A DNA stretch of 64,000 bases from Paramecium octaurelia (Eukaryota > Ciliophora > Oligohymenophorea > Peniculida > Parameciidae): assembly GCA_905182995.1 (NCBI GenBank), contig CAJJDP010000099.1, forward strand, positions 315,404 through 379,403, in the 5' to 3' direction. Position 1 is the first letter of the stretch; each line of letters begins with the position of its first letter. Below the pieces are notes generated by a model that worked only from the letters and a program-made list of their open reading frames with translations, did not search any database and had not been told where the DNA came from. This document shows, in pieces, positions 1 through 11,400 of this stretch. The translations under genes were made by a program, and so were the position numbers.

Positions 1-1614
1 ATTCCTAGGAGATTAGTTTTCAGTAATTACCTAATCCTATTTATCATCATAAAAAGCGATAACAGGTACGCCATTGTCAATTTATTATCCAAATGAATAA
101 CTTGCATTATCAATTAATAAAATGTTTTACATCTTTCTATTGCCAAGAACTCTAGAAATATATAGAAATTTAACCTTAAATCTTTAACATAAGCCCCTTC
201 GTCAGTCTATATACAATGATCTCTAAATAATCTATGACTAATCCATTGTTTCTTTGGATCCAAATAATCCAATACAATGTTAGCATAGCAAGAATGAGAT
301 GCAGTGAAAACAATGATTTCAAAGTGCCGAGACAATGTTTAAAGGATCTATTACGCATAAGGTCTTATATTGATAGATGCTTAGATCTTTTCTCCATTGG
401 GAAATGTTATTGGCAGAATGATATCACCAGGTATGGCAACGCTTTCATTGCAATGGATCAAAGTTTCATCTAAATCGAACACTAATGTTTTTAAATGAGT
501 TGATTTAGGCAAATTAACTACTTTATCTTATTAGAACTCCAAGGATAGATTACTAGCATATTCTAAACCCTAAATTATAAAGGATTGTTTTACTTAAATA
601 GTTTATACGATATGATCCCTTACTACTTCATCGACTTTACTAGTTGATTATAGAAATATGGATCTCGCCACGCTAGAGATGTAGTATAGAAACTATGATA
701 GAGGATGAGAATACATTATCATCTTTGGTAGGTTTTTGGGATGAATAAGATTTGTTATTAATTATTGGCTTCGTAACTTAATTAAAGGATTAATTGATTT
801 CTAAGGACTGATGTCTACTCAATTAGGATTATTATTATTAGATAGGCTTTTTAATTTGTTTTACTTAGGTGACAAATTAACCTAGGTTGATACTTGGTTG
901 ATCTTTCTCTTTAATTACCTAACTCTATTTTAAGGCTTTATTCAGTTATAAATTTAAGGAGGTCTAACATTTAGTCAACTCTTTAGGAGTAATTGATCCT
1001 TTGGAATCATTGATTTCTGGATCTTTTTTTTGAAAAAATTTAGCTGCCAATCCAAGAGGCTTTTGTTTTGATCTCTCAGATTATTTTTACAATTAAGAAT
1101 TGCTGATTTCAATGTTGGATTTGATATTATTTAGTTTATTCTCCAAGAAGAGCAATTTCTCATGTAATTTCTTGTACTCTTATTGATCAATTTATTTGTT
1201 TGGCAATTGATGATCAGATGAGCATTTCATAAGATTGGTATCTGGAACCTATTTTAATGAGAAATATCTCGATTATGGAGTAGCTTATTATGGTTAAATG
1301 TATGTTGAATTTTTCAATTCTTTGAATGAAGATCTGCATGGTTATTTCTGATTTGAAAAGGCCCTTTTATCATTGGAGGCTGAAGCTGGTCTTGGACCCG
1401 CTTAAACGGATGGTTGTCTGGGTTATGATGAGCTAGGACGCAATTCAGGTTTTTGAAGCACTTAAGTAGATTGATATTGATGATGATGTGCTTGGATGGG
1501 TTTTTGCTTTTAAAATTGAACACAATAATTTTCCTTATCTGACACCTGCTTGAAGGATTGTCGAAAAGAATCTTAGATAACTGGTCTTTAAATATATTGT
1601 GGCACTCGTTGCAT
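1..1614 (-). CDS. FCP1/SCP-like (NLI-interacting factor) phosphatase, C-terminus cut by window edge
   Basis: Predicted HAD-type protein phosphatase of the FCP1/SCP family; such enzymes remove phosphate from Ser in targets such as the RNA polymerase II tail. The ATG is at 1614-1612, followed by about 300 Gln/Ser-rich, probably disordered residues. The catalytic core then begins with FDLDETLIHCNE (DxDxT nucleophile motif), followed by IVFTAS (motif with the conserved Thr/Ser) and ILLIDNA (distal Asp). Three small introns restore the frame: 693-714 (22 nt), 152-174 (23 nt, GTT start) and 5-30 (26 nt). The last exon runs out of the window. TAA/TAG are read as Gln throughout. The specific substrate cannot be inferred. 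A second family member lies at 39195-40066. Confidence 0.88.
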
Positions 1615-1667
1615 TCGATTTAAATTTTTGTTAAAATTAAAAAAGTCTGTTTAATTAAAATATATTC

Positions 1668-2135
1668 TCATATTCTCCCTAATTTTTTTGTGGCCAACAA
1701 CTTGACATACATTTCATGTATTTTCTCTCTGTATTGATAATTGTGGTATTGATAGTATGATAAGCCAAACATCAAACCTAAGATACCGCTGGTGAACATT
1801 TCTCCATAAAGCTTCTTATGCAATGGTCTAGAATTAACAAAGTAAAGCATTGAAAAAGCTGAAATACCAAACCCAATTAGACCACCAATTGTTGTCTACT
1901 CTGAAAGCACTTTATCTGCTTAATTAAAGTCGTATTACTCATCTGCAGACATAAGAATAAAATTATTTTTGAGGAATTGCTAAATACAATGTATGAGTAC
2001 ATATTTTTTGCTTGGTATGGCTTGACTTGAAACAAGACGAGTACGTTATGTCCTACCTGAAAATTTAACAAGCATATCTAAGTATTGTTTTTGTTCATCT
2101 GTAAAGAATTCATATGGTATTTCTGGAGTTTTCAT
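1668..2135 (-). CDS. Small two-helix membrane protein, family unknown
   Basis: An intronless 155-codon frame, ATG 2135-2133 to TGA 1670-1668. I do not recognise the family. The first ~85 residues are soluble and polar. They are followed by two hydrophobic segments, around IGGLIGFGISAFSMLYFV and FTSGILGLMFGLSYY, joined by a short basic loop (RPLHKK), and then a basic tail ending KKLGRI. It sits head-to-tail between the phosphatase (53 nt downstream) and the CDPK gene, all on the minus strand. The size and two-helix hairpin resemble small organelle or cortical membrane proteins, but nothing in the sequence fixes the compartment. Codon use and composition match the neighbours. Confidence 0.7.
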
Positions 2136-2718
2136 TAATAAAAATATATTATATTAAAAATTTCATCTATAATAAGAGAGTCTATAAATTTTTAGTTTTA
2201 GTATTAAAGAGATTAATACTAGGTTTGTAGTCAGACTTTGAAAAAGACTATAAATCAAATAAAAATTCTATCTTTTCGAAATGTCAATTTGGAAATAAGT
2301 TTTTCATCATACTTCAAAATTTTCATATTTTTTCCCCATCTCTAATGAAATTATAAGAATTAAAAATTTTCAGATAGAACGTTGTCATCAAAGCATGTCT
2401 TTAGAGATATTTATGATTTTAATTTTAATGAGTAATTGTTATATAATATAAATTAGGTTATATTCTTAAATCGTATTAAGAATGAATTTCTGTAATTAAG
2501 TTGAAGAATGTTAAATGAAAATTATTAAGAATGCTAAATTTATAATTCGAATTTGAATAGCTCTAGAAAATTTATAGAATCTATCTCAGAAGTTTAAGGG
2601 AATCTGATTTATCAGTTCATCTATTTCACATTATTTTCCATTATGATAGAATTATGGTGCCAACTGAATCAATTAATATGAGATATCCCCCATAATTATT
2701 AAATATGTATAATAATAT
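2136..2718. other. Intergenic, no convincing gene
   Basis: AT-rich spacer between two minus-strand genes. It should hold the promoter of the small membrane protein and the 3' end of the CDPK gene. A plus-strand frame of about 90 codons begins at 2281, but with a single stop codon such frames are expected by chance. Confidence 0.5.
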
Positions 2719-4321
2719 TCAGGCCTTCATTTTATCCATCATTTCTATGAATTCATTGTAATCAATCTCGCCATCTCCGTCTTTATCTGCATCTTTAACC
2801 AATGCCTTCAATGCATTATCATCAAAACCAGGATTATTATCTAGAATTGATTTATTAAATTGCTTTACTTCCTAATACTTATTTCAATTCTTCCCTTGAT
2901 ATTTTACCACTGCCATCCAAGTCAAACATTTTAAAGGCCTAAAATAGTTTTTCTTGTTTCATATAAACACTTTTCTCAATTGTGGCAGCCAAGAACTCTA
3001 GAAAATTAATGATTAAAATGAACCTGTATAATTGACAGCACCAGAACCATCAGTATCAATGCTTTTAATTACTCCCATGATTTCATTCTATGATTCTTTC
3101 TTTAATCCAGTTAATCCATGAGTTAATTCTTCCATTGTCAAAACACCATCACCATTTTTATCTAATTGTTTAAATAGCTTGCCCAATTCTGTTATCTCCT
3201 ATTCTGATAATTGTGATGCAATATAAGTTAATGTAACCTAAAATAAAATAGTAAAGTTATAACTTTTTTTAATTTATTAAAATTCGTAAAGTTTTTTAAT
3301 GATTAATAGTTAACACTTAAAAATGAACCAGCAGGATGCTGTTATTTCATCCATGGATGTGTCAATACATCATGTGATTTTATACGCTTCTCAGGTTTAC
3401 AGATCATTTTAGAAATCAAGTCCTTACAACTGTCTGACACTTTTTTGAATTCAGGAACTAATTGTTAAATTATCGAATTATTATTTACTATTGAATGTGA
3501 ATACGCCTTTTTTGACTGCATCTAATATTTCAGGATCAGTATTCCCATAGAAAGGAGGTACTCCTGAAATGAGTATATATAGTATGACTCCTGCAGACCA
3601 AATATCACATGATTCATCATATTTTCCATCCAAGATTTCTGGAGAAATGTAATAAGGTGTTCCAGCTCTTGTTGTCATACTGACTTTCCCTTGGTGTAGC
3701 TTCTCCACATGATTGTCATGGAAAATAACTGAAAGTCCAAAATCAATAACTTTAAGAGGTGAATCATCTGCTTTGGTCAGCATCAGAAAGTTTTCAGGCT
3801 TTAAATCTCTATGACAAATTCCATTTTGATGACAATAATTGACTGCTTGCATTATTTGTAGGAATATGATTCTTGCTTCATTTTCTGAAAAATGACCCTT
3901 ATCAATAATTCTGTCAAAAAGTTCTCCTCCTTCACAAAGTCTATGGAATATTTGAGAGATAACACTTACTCCATAACTAAATACACATTACGAATATCTT
4001 CGAAAGTTTCAAACAATTTGATAATATTGGGATGATCCTTATGATTAAAAGTTCAGCATACCAAATTACGCATGATTTCGATTTCTCTTCTAAAACGCTC
4101 TGGATTTCTCACCTTATTCTTGGGGATAATCTTAATAGCTCTTTATTATTTTGATCCTTTGAGTTTGGCTTTAACAACCTGGCCATAAGTGCCTTGGCCT
4201 AGTAACTATTAAATGTTATGAATCAGAGTACTTTTTTATGATCAAACTCATAGGCATCCTCAATTTTGCTCTACTAAGACTTAATAAACCACTATTTCTT
4301 AATAACTATGTTGTTGTCCAT
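2719..4321 (-). CDS. Calcium-dependent protein kinase (CDPK)
   Basis: A 470-residue Ser/Thr kinase fused to a calmodulin-like module; Ca2+ binding to the EF-hands releases autoinhibition. After a ~30-residue N-terminus come the glycine loop (LGQGTYGQVVKA), the AIKII lysine, HRDLKPENF, DFG and the activation loop ending GTPYYISPE. The junction SLKNFTNFNKLKK is typical of CDPKs. Four EF-hands follow with loops DKNGDGVLTMEE, DTDGSGAVNYTE, DLDGSGKISREE and DKDGDGEIDYNE, all with intact Ca2+ ligands. Seven introns of 24-31 nt are needed. Each removes an in-frame TGA or corrects the frame, and the spliced length is exactly 471 codons. No N-terminal Gly2 is present, so N-myristoylation is not expected. 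CDPKs are shared by plants, ciliates and apicomplexans. Confidence 0.95.
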
Positions 4322-5063
4322 ATATTTTAATTAATTTTATTCAATATCATTCCCATAAATATCTGATCAAAATATATCCATAGACTTGGGTCTAAATCAA
4401 TTATGAATCCAATTGTTTATCAAAATCTTTAAATCAAATTGCTGACACAATAGATGATTCCAGTTTTTATTCACCGTAAAAATGTCAAAATATTTCTTCC
4501 CAAACTTAAATCAGCCTTCACGTATAGATTAATATGATGCTCAGGAGTTATTATTCCTAATAATATACATTCTTTTTATATCAATGAATATATAGATGAT
4601 AATATATATATGTAAATAGGCAATTAAATTTGTAACATGCATTATAGCGATTGATAATAATATTTTAATTATTCAGTATATTCAAATTATAATTGAAAAT
4701 GAGCATAATTAGAGGAGTGAATGAATATATAATAAAAAGGAGTTTTAGGAAAAATGAGAATTCAGGATTTTTGAAAATCAATTATTTCATAAAAGAGTAA
4801 TAAAATTATTCCAAGGTATTTAATAAAATTAATTTAATATTCATACTCAAAATGATAATAAATATTAACTAGTTTACTTAATTAATTTCTAGGTTTTTCA
4901 AACATAAACCCAATTGGTAGTTCTAAGAGAAAATCTATCACTCAGTAAATATCAAATTTTTAGAAAAAACCTAAATACAGTTAAATCTATCATTGATGTT
5001 CATTTAATCATATGTATCTCTACAAAATTAAATATTACTATAGAATTCTTTATGAGAATTTAT
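4322..5063. other. Intergenic, promoter side of the CDPK gene
   Basis: Very AT-rich stretch with no convincing reading frame. It lies upstream of the CDPK gene and, beyond the relic, of the divergent CFAP47-like gene. Confidence 0.5.
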
Positions 5064-5400
5064 TCATAAATTTAGAATTCGTTAATTGTCATTAAAAGCC
5101 TGCATAAATTGCATTAAGTCAATCTTCAACTGTTAAATACCTTATTAATTTTTCATTTAAGTTATATCAATATCAAAAATATAATAAAAATCTTCTGTTA
5201 CTCATTGCTTAATGAATGACCATTTTCTTTTCCTTACTCCAAGTAAGTAATCCGATTTCAGATTTTGAACATTATAATATTCTTTTGCATTATTTGCATT
5301 TTGAACCTAAAAACAATGTAAAATAAGTAAGGTCTTTTGCTGTTTACTTGTTTGATGAACAAACTCTTGGGAGGTTTGAGATGTTTGATTTAATAGTGAA
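5064..5400 (-). pseudogene. Possible gene relic with an in-frame TGA
   Basis: On the minus strand one frame reads as protein-like sequence on both sides of a single TGA near 5208. Upstream it includes NLKSDYLLGVRKRKWSFIKQ; after the TGA, in the same frame, it continues VTEDFYYIFDIDITQ and LKIDLMQFMQAFNDNQ, ending at TGA 5066-5064. No in-frame ATG is visible, and I found no standard intron that removes the internal TGA. It lies just upstream of the CFAP47-like start on the opposite strand. It could be a decayed paralogue fragment, an exon of a gene I cannot complete, or chance. I do not recognise the parent family. Confidence 0.35.
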
Positions 5401-5419
5401 ATAATTTATTATTTTATAA

Positions 5420-8400
5420 ATGAATAAAAGCAGCCTGAATTCATCAAAAATTAAGCAACTCTCTTCAGGTGCTCCTATTGAGGTTGTTCCTAGTGAGATC
5501 ATCTTTAAAGACATTTAGATCAACCAGACATATGAAATAACAGTTTTTGTGAGAAATTTAACTCAAACAGCTCGTAGGATAAGGGTTTTTCAACCTCATT
5601 CAAATTTTCGATGCGATTATGAAATGCAAGGGTAATTAAGGATTTCTAATTTCAAGGGCAATAGCAGCAGGACTATCAATGAAGCTCGTTGTGACATTCG
5701 AAACAGCTAATCTAGAGAGTTATTCTGACAGTCTGAAGATCGTAACTGATGGTTAGTATAGCATGGATATTCCATTACATGCATTTCCAGCATAAGCAGC
5801 GTATGGAATTATACTAATTAAGAATAATCTATGAACCCTTCATAAACATGGGGTTCGTTCGAGTGGGCAAAGAGAAGATGGACAAAATCCATTTTAAGAA
5901 CGAAGGGAAGGCACCTGGAAAGGTTGAGTTAAGATTAGAGAAGTTGCCAGATTTTCGAATAGATCCGAACTCATTCACACTGGCTCCAGGTTAAGAATTC
6001 TCAGTTTCAGTCTTTTACAAGCCCAAGGATGCAGGAATCTTTAGAGGCATAGTGGAAGTGATTGCTGATGGTTAGATAAGTGGGTTGAGTCTCAAGAACC
6101 CAATTGATATCAATGCGACTTCGATAGAATTTACACGATTCCTCATAGATTAGAGTGGTTCTCAGAATAATCACTTCAATTTTGGTACGATCTACTATGG
6201 TCAACAAAAGCAAATTGAGGCTTATTTGGTGAATAACACTCCAAAACAACAGAAGTTCAAAGTCAAGTTGAAGAAAGGGTTGCATGAACGAGAGGAGACA
6301 CTGAAGTTATAAACGCCAGCAGAATTAGGATTGGAACAAACGGAGCGTATTATGGAATGCTGGCCAGAAGAAGGAACAATTGAATCATACTCTTAAGCAA
6401 CTATTATCTTTAAATGCAGACCAAAGGTAAGTGAAGAATTATTGATACGCACAAGACAATACGCAATCAATTAAGATAAGAGAATGGATCCGGATGAATT
6501 TCAATACTCAGCCATCTTTGACTTTAATGATGACGAGCCATTGATGAACCATTTATCTGTGAGTTGTATTTGTCCCCAAGTCAAATTCCCACCGATATAA
6601 GCTTTGCAATTCGGGTAGTGTGGTGCTAATCAACAAAAGGACATGGTTTTCGAAGTCCAAAATTTATCTGAAGAATTGCCAATCCTTATAGCCTTTCCGA
6701 TTATTCCCTATTTCACTGTGACTCCACCTCTGAAGACTTTGAGTTAATCGGAGAAGGTGAACTTTTGGGTAAGTTTCAGACCCAAACATATCGGATAATT
6801 TGTGAGTATTTTGAATGCTGAATTACTTGGGGGAGTGTTCAAAATACCGATAAAGGTGACAGGCACTTGTTAATAGATATTACCGAAACCTTAATATAGA
6901 AGAGGACCTGAATGTCAGCCTCAAGATTTTGATGTTACTAAGGATCGATCCATTTCTGGGATTGTTAAGACTTAGACTGATAAAGTGCAGACTTTTGATT
7001 TGTCTCGCTCCATGGTTTCTGTGGCTCAACAAAGTTTGGATAAGATAGATGAATTGAAATTAACAAACAAGGAAAAGTACAATGAGTATTTGAAGGGTCA
7101 TAGAGCCTAGAGGATTAAGAAGGAGAAGGAATAGATGATTAAATTAAAGTTCACTTAGATGACAGAGAAATTAAACTCAATCAAGAATGAATCATTGCTT
7201 TTGCAGAAGAAGAAACAATAAGCAACTGATGAGGAGAAGCCAGACCCTCCCATTGATTACGAGTTTGTGGTTGGGATGCATGAGGATGGCTATGATTAGG
7301 ATCTGAATCTTCCGGATGCCAATGAATCCCTATTTGTAACTAAACCCATTTATCATTATGAACCAATAACTAGAGTCAAGGAGGGCAATGTGATCAAACC
7401 ATTTGATCCTGATCCCAAGACTGTCCCAAAGAAGAAATTCCCAAATGAACCTAAAACTCACAGTGAAATCAGAGATACCTCCTGCGAATTAACAGCTGAG
7501 TAATTGCTCAAGATAAGTGCTGGTCCAGTTAAGATTGAATTTGGAAATATCTATGTAAAATCTCTGGCCACTAAATACTTTTATGTTCGAAATGAATTAA
7601 GGAATTCGATATCAGTTCGTATATATTCAGACAGGGAAGACTTTGCTTAATCATACATGAAACCTCAAATAATCCCAAGTGGACAAACAGCGGGATTTGA
7701 TGTATGTGTGAATTCTAGGTAATTGGGATAGTTGAAATCACATTTGAAATATATCATCAATGAGAAACATGTCTTTGAAATCTAAGTATCAGCTACAATT
7801 GAAAAAGTGTTCTTGGAAATGAGTAGACAATAGGTAAGGTTAACCTTCACAGAAGACAATTCAGAAATGGAAACCGTAGAGATTTTGAGATTAACCAACA
7901 ATGGGAATGCTGATGCCAAATTCAAGTGGGTAACGTCGGATAAGAAAACATTTTCAGTTAAACCAGAGGACGGGGTGGTGGCATTTGGGAAGTATTTAGA
8001 ATGTTAAATAATATATCGTCCATCTCTGGCAAATAATCAATAATAATATGCAGTCTAAGCACCTGGTCAATAATAATATACTGCAGCAACAACTAGGACA
8101 GAGGAAGAAAAAATCACACTCAAAACTGAAGAAGGATTAGATCAAACAGTCAAATGCACTGGAGTTGTTACTGAACCTAAATGCTCAGTCAAGTAAGGTT
8201 CATTGGACTTCAAAGACGTTGTTGTATGTAAACCTGATACTAAAATAATCAGTGTAAAGAATCACTCCAAATCAACAGCAGTATTTGCAATAAAATCATA
8301 AATAGATTGCATTGAGGTTATGCCTATGAAAGGTAGAATTCATTCTGAAGAAACTAAAGACATTCAAGTGAAGTTCTTTAGTAAGGAGGAGAAAACAATC

Positions 8401-11400
8401 AAAGGAGAAATAGTCATTCAAATTAGAGGAGGAAAACTATTGCTTGTACCATTCTCAGCTCAGGCAATCATACCGAGGATAGAAATAGAGCAGGATCATT
8501 TCGATTTTGGAAATGTCACCACTCTAGGCACAAGCAATCAGATGCCTTTGACTCTCGTAAACACTTCATCTGTGAATGTCGAATTAGTTTTGGATTTGAG
8601 ATCCCAAAGTGATAATCCAAAGGCTCCTGATGGGATCGATTGTTTAGAATTCAAACCCTAAGATGATGATGACACTATCATGCACTCTGTCCATCCTGAT
8701 TAAGAAGAAGATGAACCCAAAGAAGAGGATCCATTGGATGATGTATCTGAGAAATCAGAACCCATTGAGGTTGAATAGAAGATCTATAGGTAATATAATA
8801 TCTCCATTGGGGGAGGCAAGACTTAGCAATTTTTGCTTCGTTTCTCCCCCAAAGAAGTTAAACAGTACTCCTTCGATATTCCATTGACTCTCGCAAGATT
8901 TGGTATGTTGCCCACTTTGCTAAGGAGAGTTACCTGCAAGGGACTCAAACCTAAATTCTTAGTTGAACCTCAATCCATTGAATTCAAGAAGAAAATCATT
9001 ACATCCCCAGATAAGTGTTTTCCAACTGTTGAAGAAATCAGGTTGTCTAATCCTGATAAACGAGATGTCCAATGGAAGATCGATGTATCCTCATTGAAAT
9101 CTGAGAAAATCTTTTCAATTGAACCATCAGAAGGAGTTGTACCCAGTGGACAACAGTCAAAAATTAGGGTCAAATTTAACCCCTATGGTCCTGGATAATT
9201 CAGTGGAGTCGTCCAATTATACATTTTATCGGATCCTGAAATACCACCAACTCTGCCATATGTAGAAATCACATTAGGTGGGACTGGAGCATATCCAAGA
9301 TTATTATTTGACAAAAAAGAAATCATTCTACCAGTCGTCCCATTGAATATTCAATCAAGATGTTACTTTAGGATTATCAATGATGGATACGAAAACTTGA
9401 ACTTAAAATACAATTGGGCTCAGGAAATCAGTAATTTCAATTTAGAACTTAAATTTCCTGAAGGAACTACTTTGGGAGTTGCCAAAAGCAAATTAAGGGT
9501 TGAAGTTATCTTTAGCAATAAGAAACCTTTGAGTTTCACCACAAGAGTGGAGTTCATTGATGAAGCTAGAGTATATTCAATATACATTTCTGGAACCACA
9601 GACAATTGCATATTTACCAATCAAACATTCCTTTGGAGAATGGGAAGATATCAATTGGAAGTTGAAGAGAGGAAACCAATACTCTACGTTGAAGACGAGA
9701 ATGTAGATTCTGACAATGAGAAGAATACTAAACACAATTTGTCTGTGAGATCTAGTACTTCATCTAAAGGTACTGCAAATTTAGGTTACACTCCTGTCAG
9801 AAGAGATTAGTTTGACTCTGCCTCTGAATATATTATTAGATGGCTTAATTATCATGTACTCACAACTAGCATTACTATGTATCCTGAAGATGTAATTAAT
9901 TCTAATGGGCAGCAGATTTTTGAACTCATCACTTTTTTGACAGGCAAACAGAATTTTTCGTATAAATAAAACATCGATCCAAATTGGAAGAAATCTTAAA
10001 GGGCTGAAGCACTTTATAAACAATATGATGAGATGATCAGATAACTCAAAATAGAGGGAGCATTGCTTAATCACATTAGATCAGAGTACTTGTTGAGTTA
10101 TTAAGATTATTTGGCATGGCTTAAAGTTCAACCACCAAATAAGTTTGAAAATGTCCCTGAAAATATGTTGAGACTCAACCCTACTAAATACTATTACTTG
10201 CAATAAGACGCTTGGATTGCCCTATTTTATCAAATCATCAAGATCTATTATTTGAATCGAATCACGGCGAAGGCTTTCAAAACTCTACCTGGAATCCCAA
10301 CTGCTAAATTAAATATTCCTGAATACTACTTGGAAGGATCCAATTTGATTTCATAATCAGAAGGCATACTCCTCTACTTCTATGAAATCTGTAATGAGAT
10401 ACAAAGTCAAATGCCTAGACGCATCAAGAATTTTGATCAAGATTTCAGAGATTCAACTATAATCTCTGATGCGTTAACCACCTTCATTGGACCTTCCATG
10501 AACAAGTTTTTCAACAATCTCCGTAATTCTTGTAATCATGAGGATGATTATAAATACAACACTGAAAAACTGATGCCAGCATTATAAGATTTCGGTCTCC
10601 AATCTCATATATAACCTACTGATATATATCGTCCATAATGTAGAGAAATGGTTATGTTACTAATTCAATTGTTCTTTTCATTGCCATATTACATTCCCTA
10701 AAAAGAACCTATTTTCTTCTCTTGTGTCCTTGGAGAAGAAGTAGTCAAAAGCATCGAACTTAAGAATCCCACTCAAAAACCAATCAGTTACTGGGTTAAA
10801 TATGAAGGACATCCAGATTTCTAATTAGAAGGAGATGAGAGTATTAAAATTGAGCCGGATGTTCCCTATCAATATAAGATTAAGTTTACGTCAAGAATAT
10901 CTTAACCAGTTTCTGGGAGAGTTATTTTCACGAATAAAAAGGAATCAAACATACAAGCAGCTGCTTTGGTTTTTGAATTAAAATCCAGTATTACAGGCAG
11001 AAAATCTGAGAAGTAATGGAATGTCAGTTCTATTTTGTACGAAATCTTTGACTTTCAAATATAAATAACTAATAAGTTCTTATAGGATGGCGAATTTCAA
11101 ATAATCATAACTCACGAGAAAAAGTAGGTAGATTAACAGAAAAAGAAGGGAAAACAGAACCAAATATAAACCATAACCCAAGAGGAGGAATTCCCAGCCT
11201 TCTTTTGTTAATAGGAGAAAGTTCGTATTCGTAAGAATCAAACCATCAATTTGAGTCTATAGTATATACCATTGACAATGGATACCCATAAATGTTAAAT
11301 AGTCTTGACTGATCCATAAGTTGGAGAATTCCAGCATGATCTATAAGGAACAGTGGAGTTGCCTAATTTGTCAGGGGAATTCAAGCCAGAAAAACCATTG

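Noticed and set aside
2281-2555. Plus-strand frame of about 90 codons
   Set aside because: With one stop codon such lengths arise by chance in AT-rich DNA, and composition is random-like (Ile/Asn/Phe/Lys).
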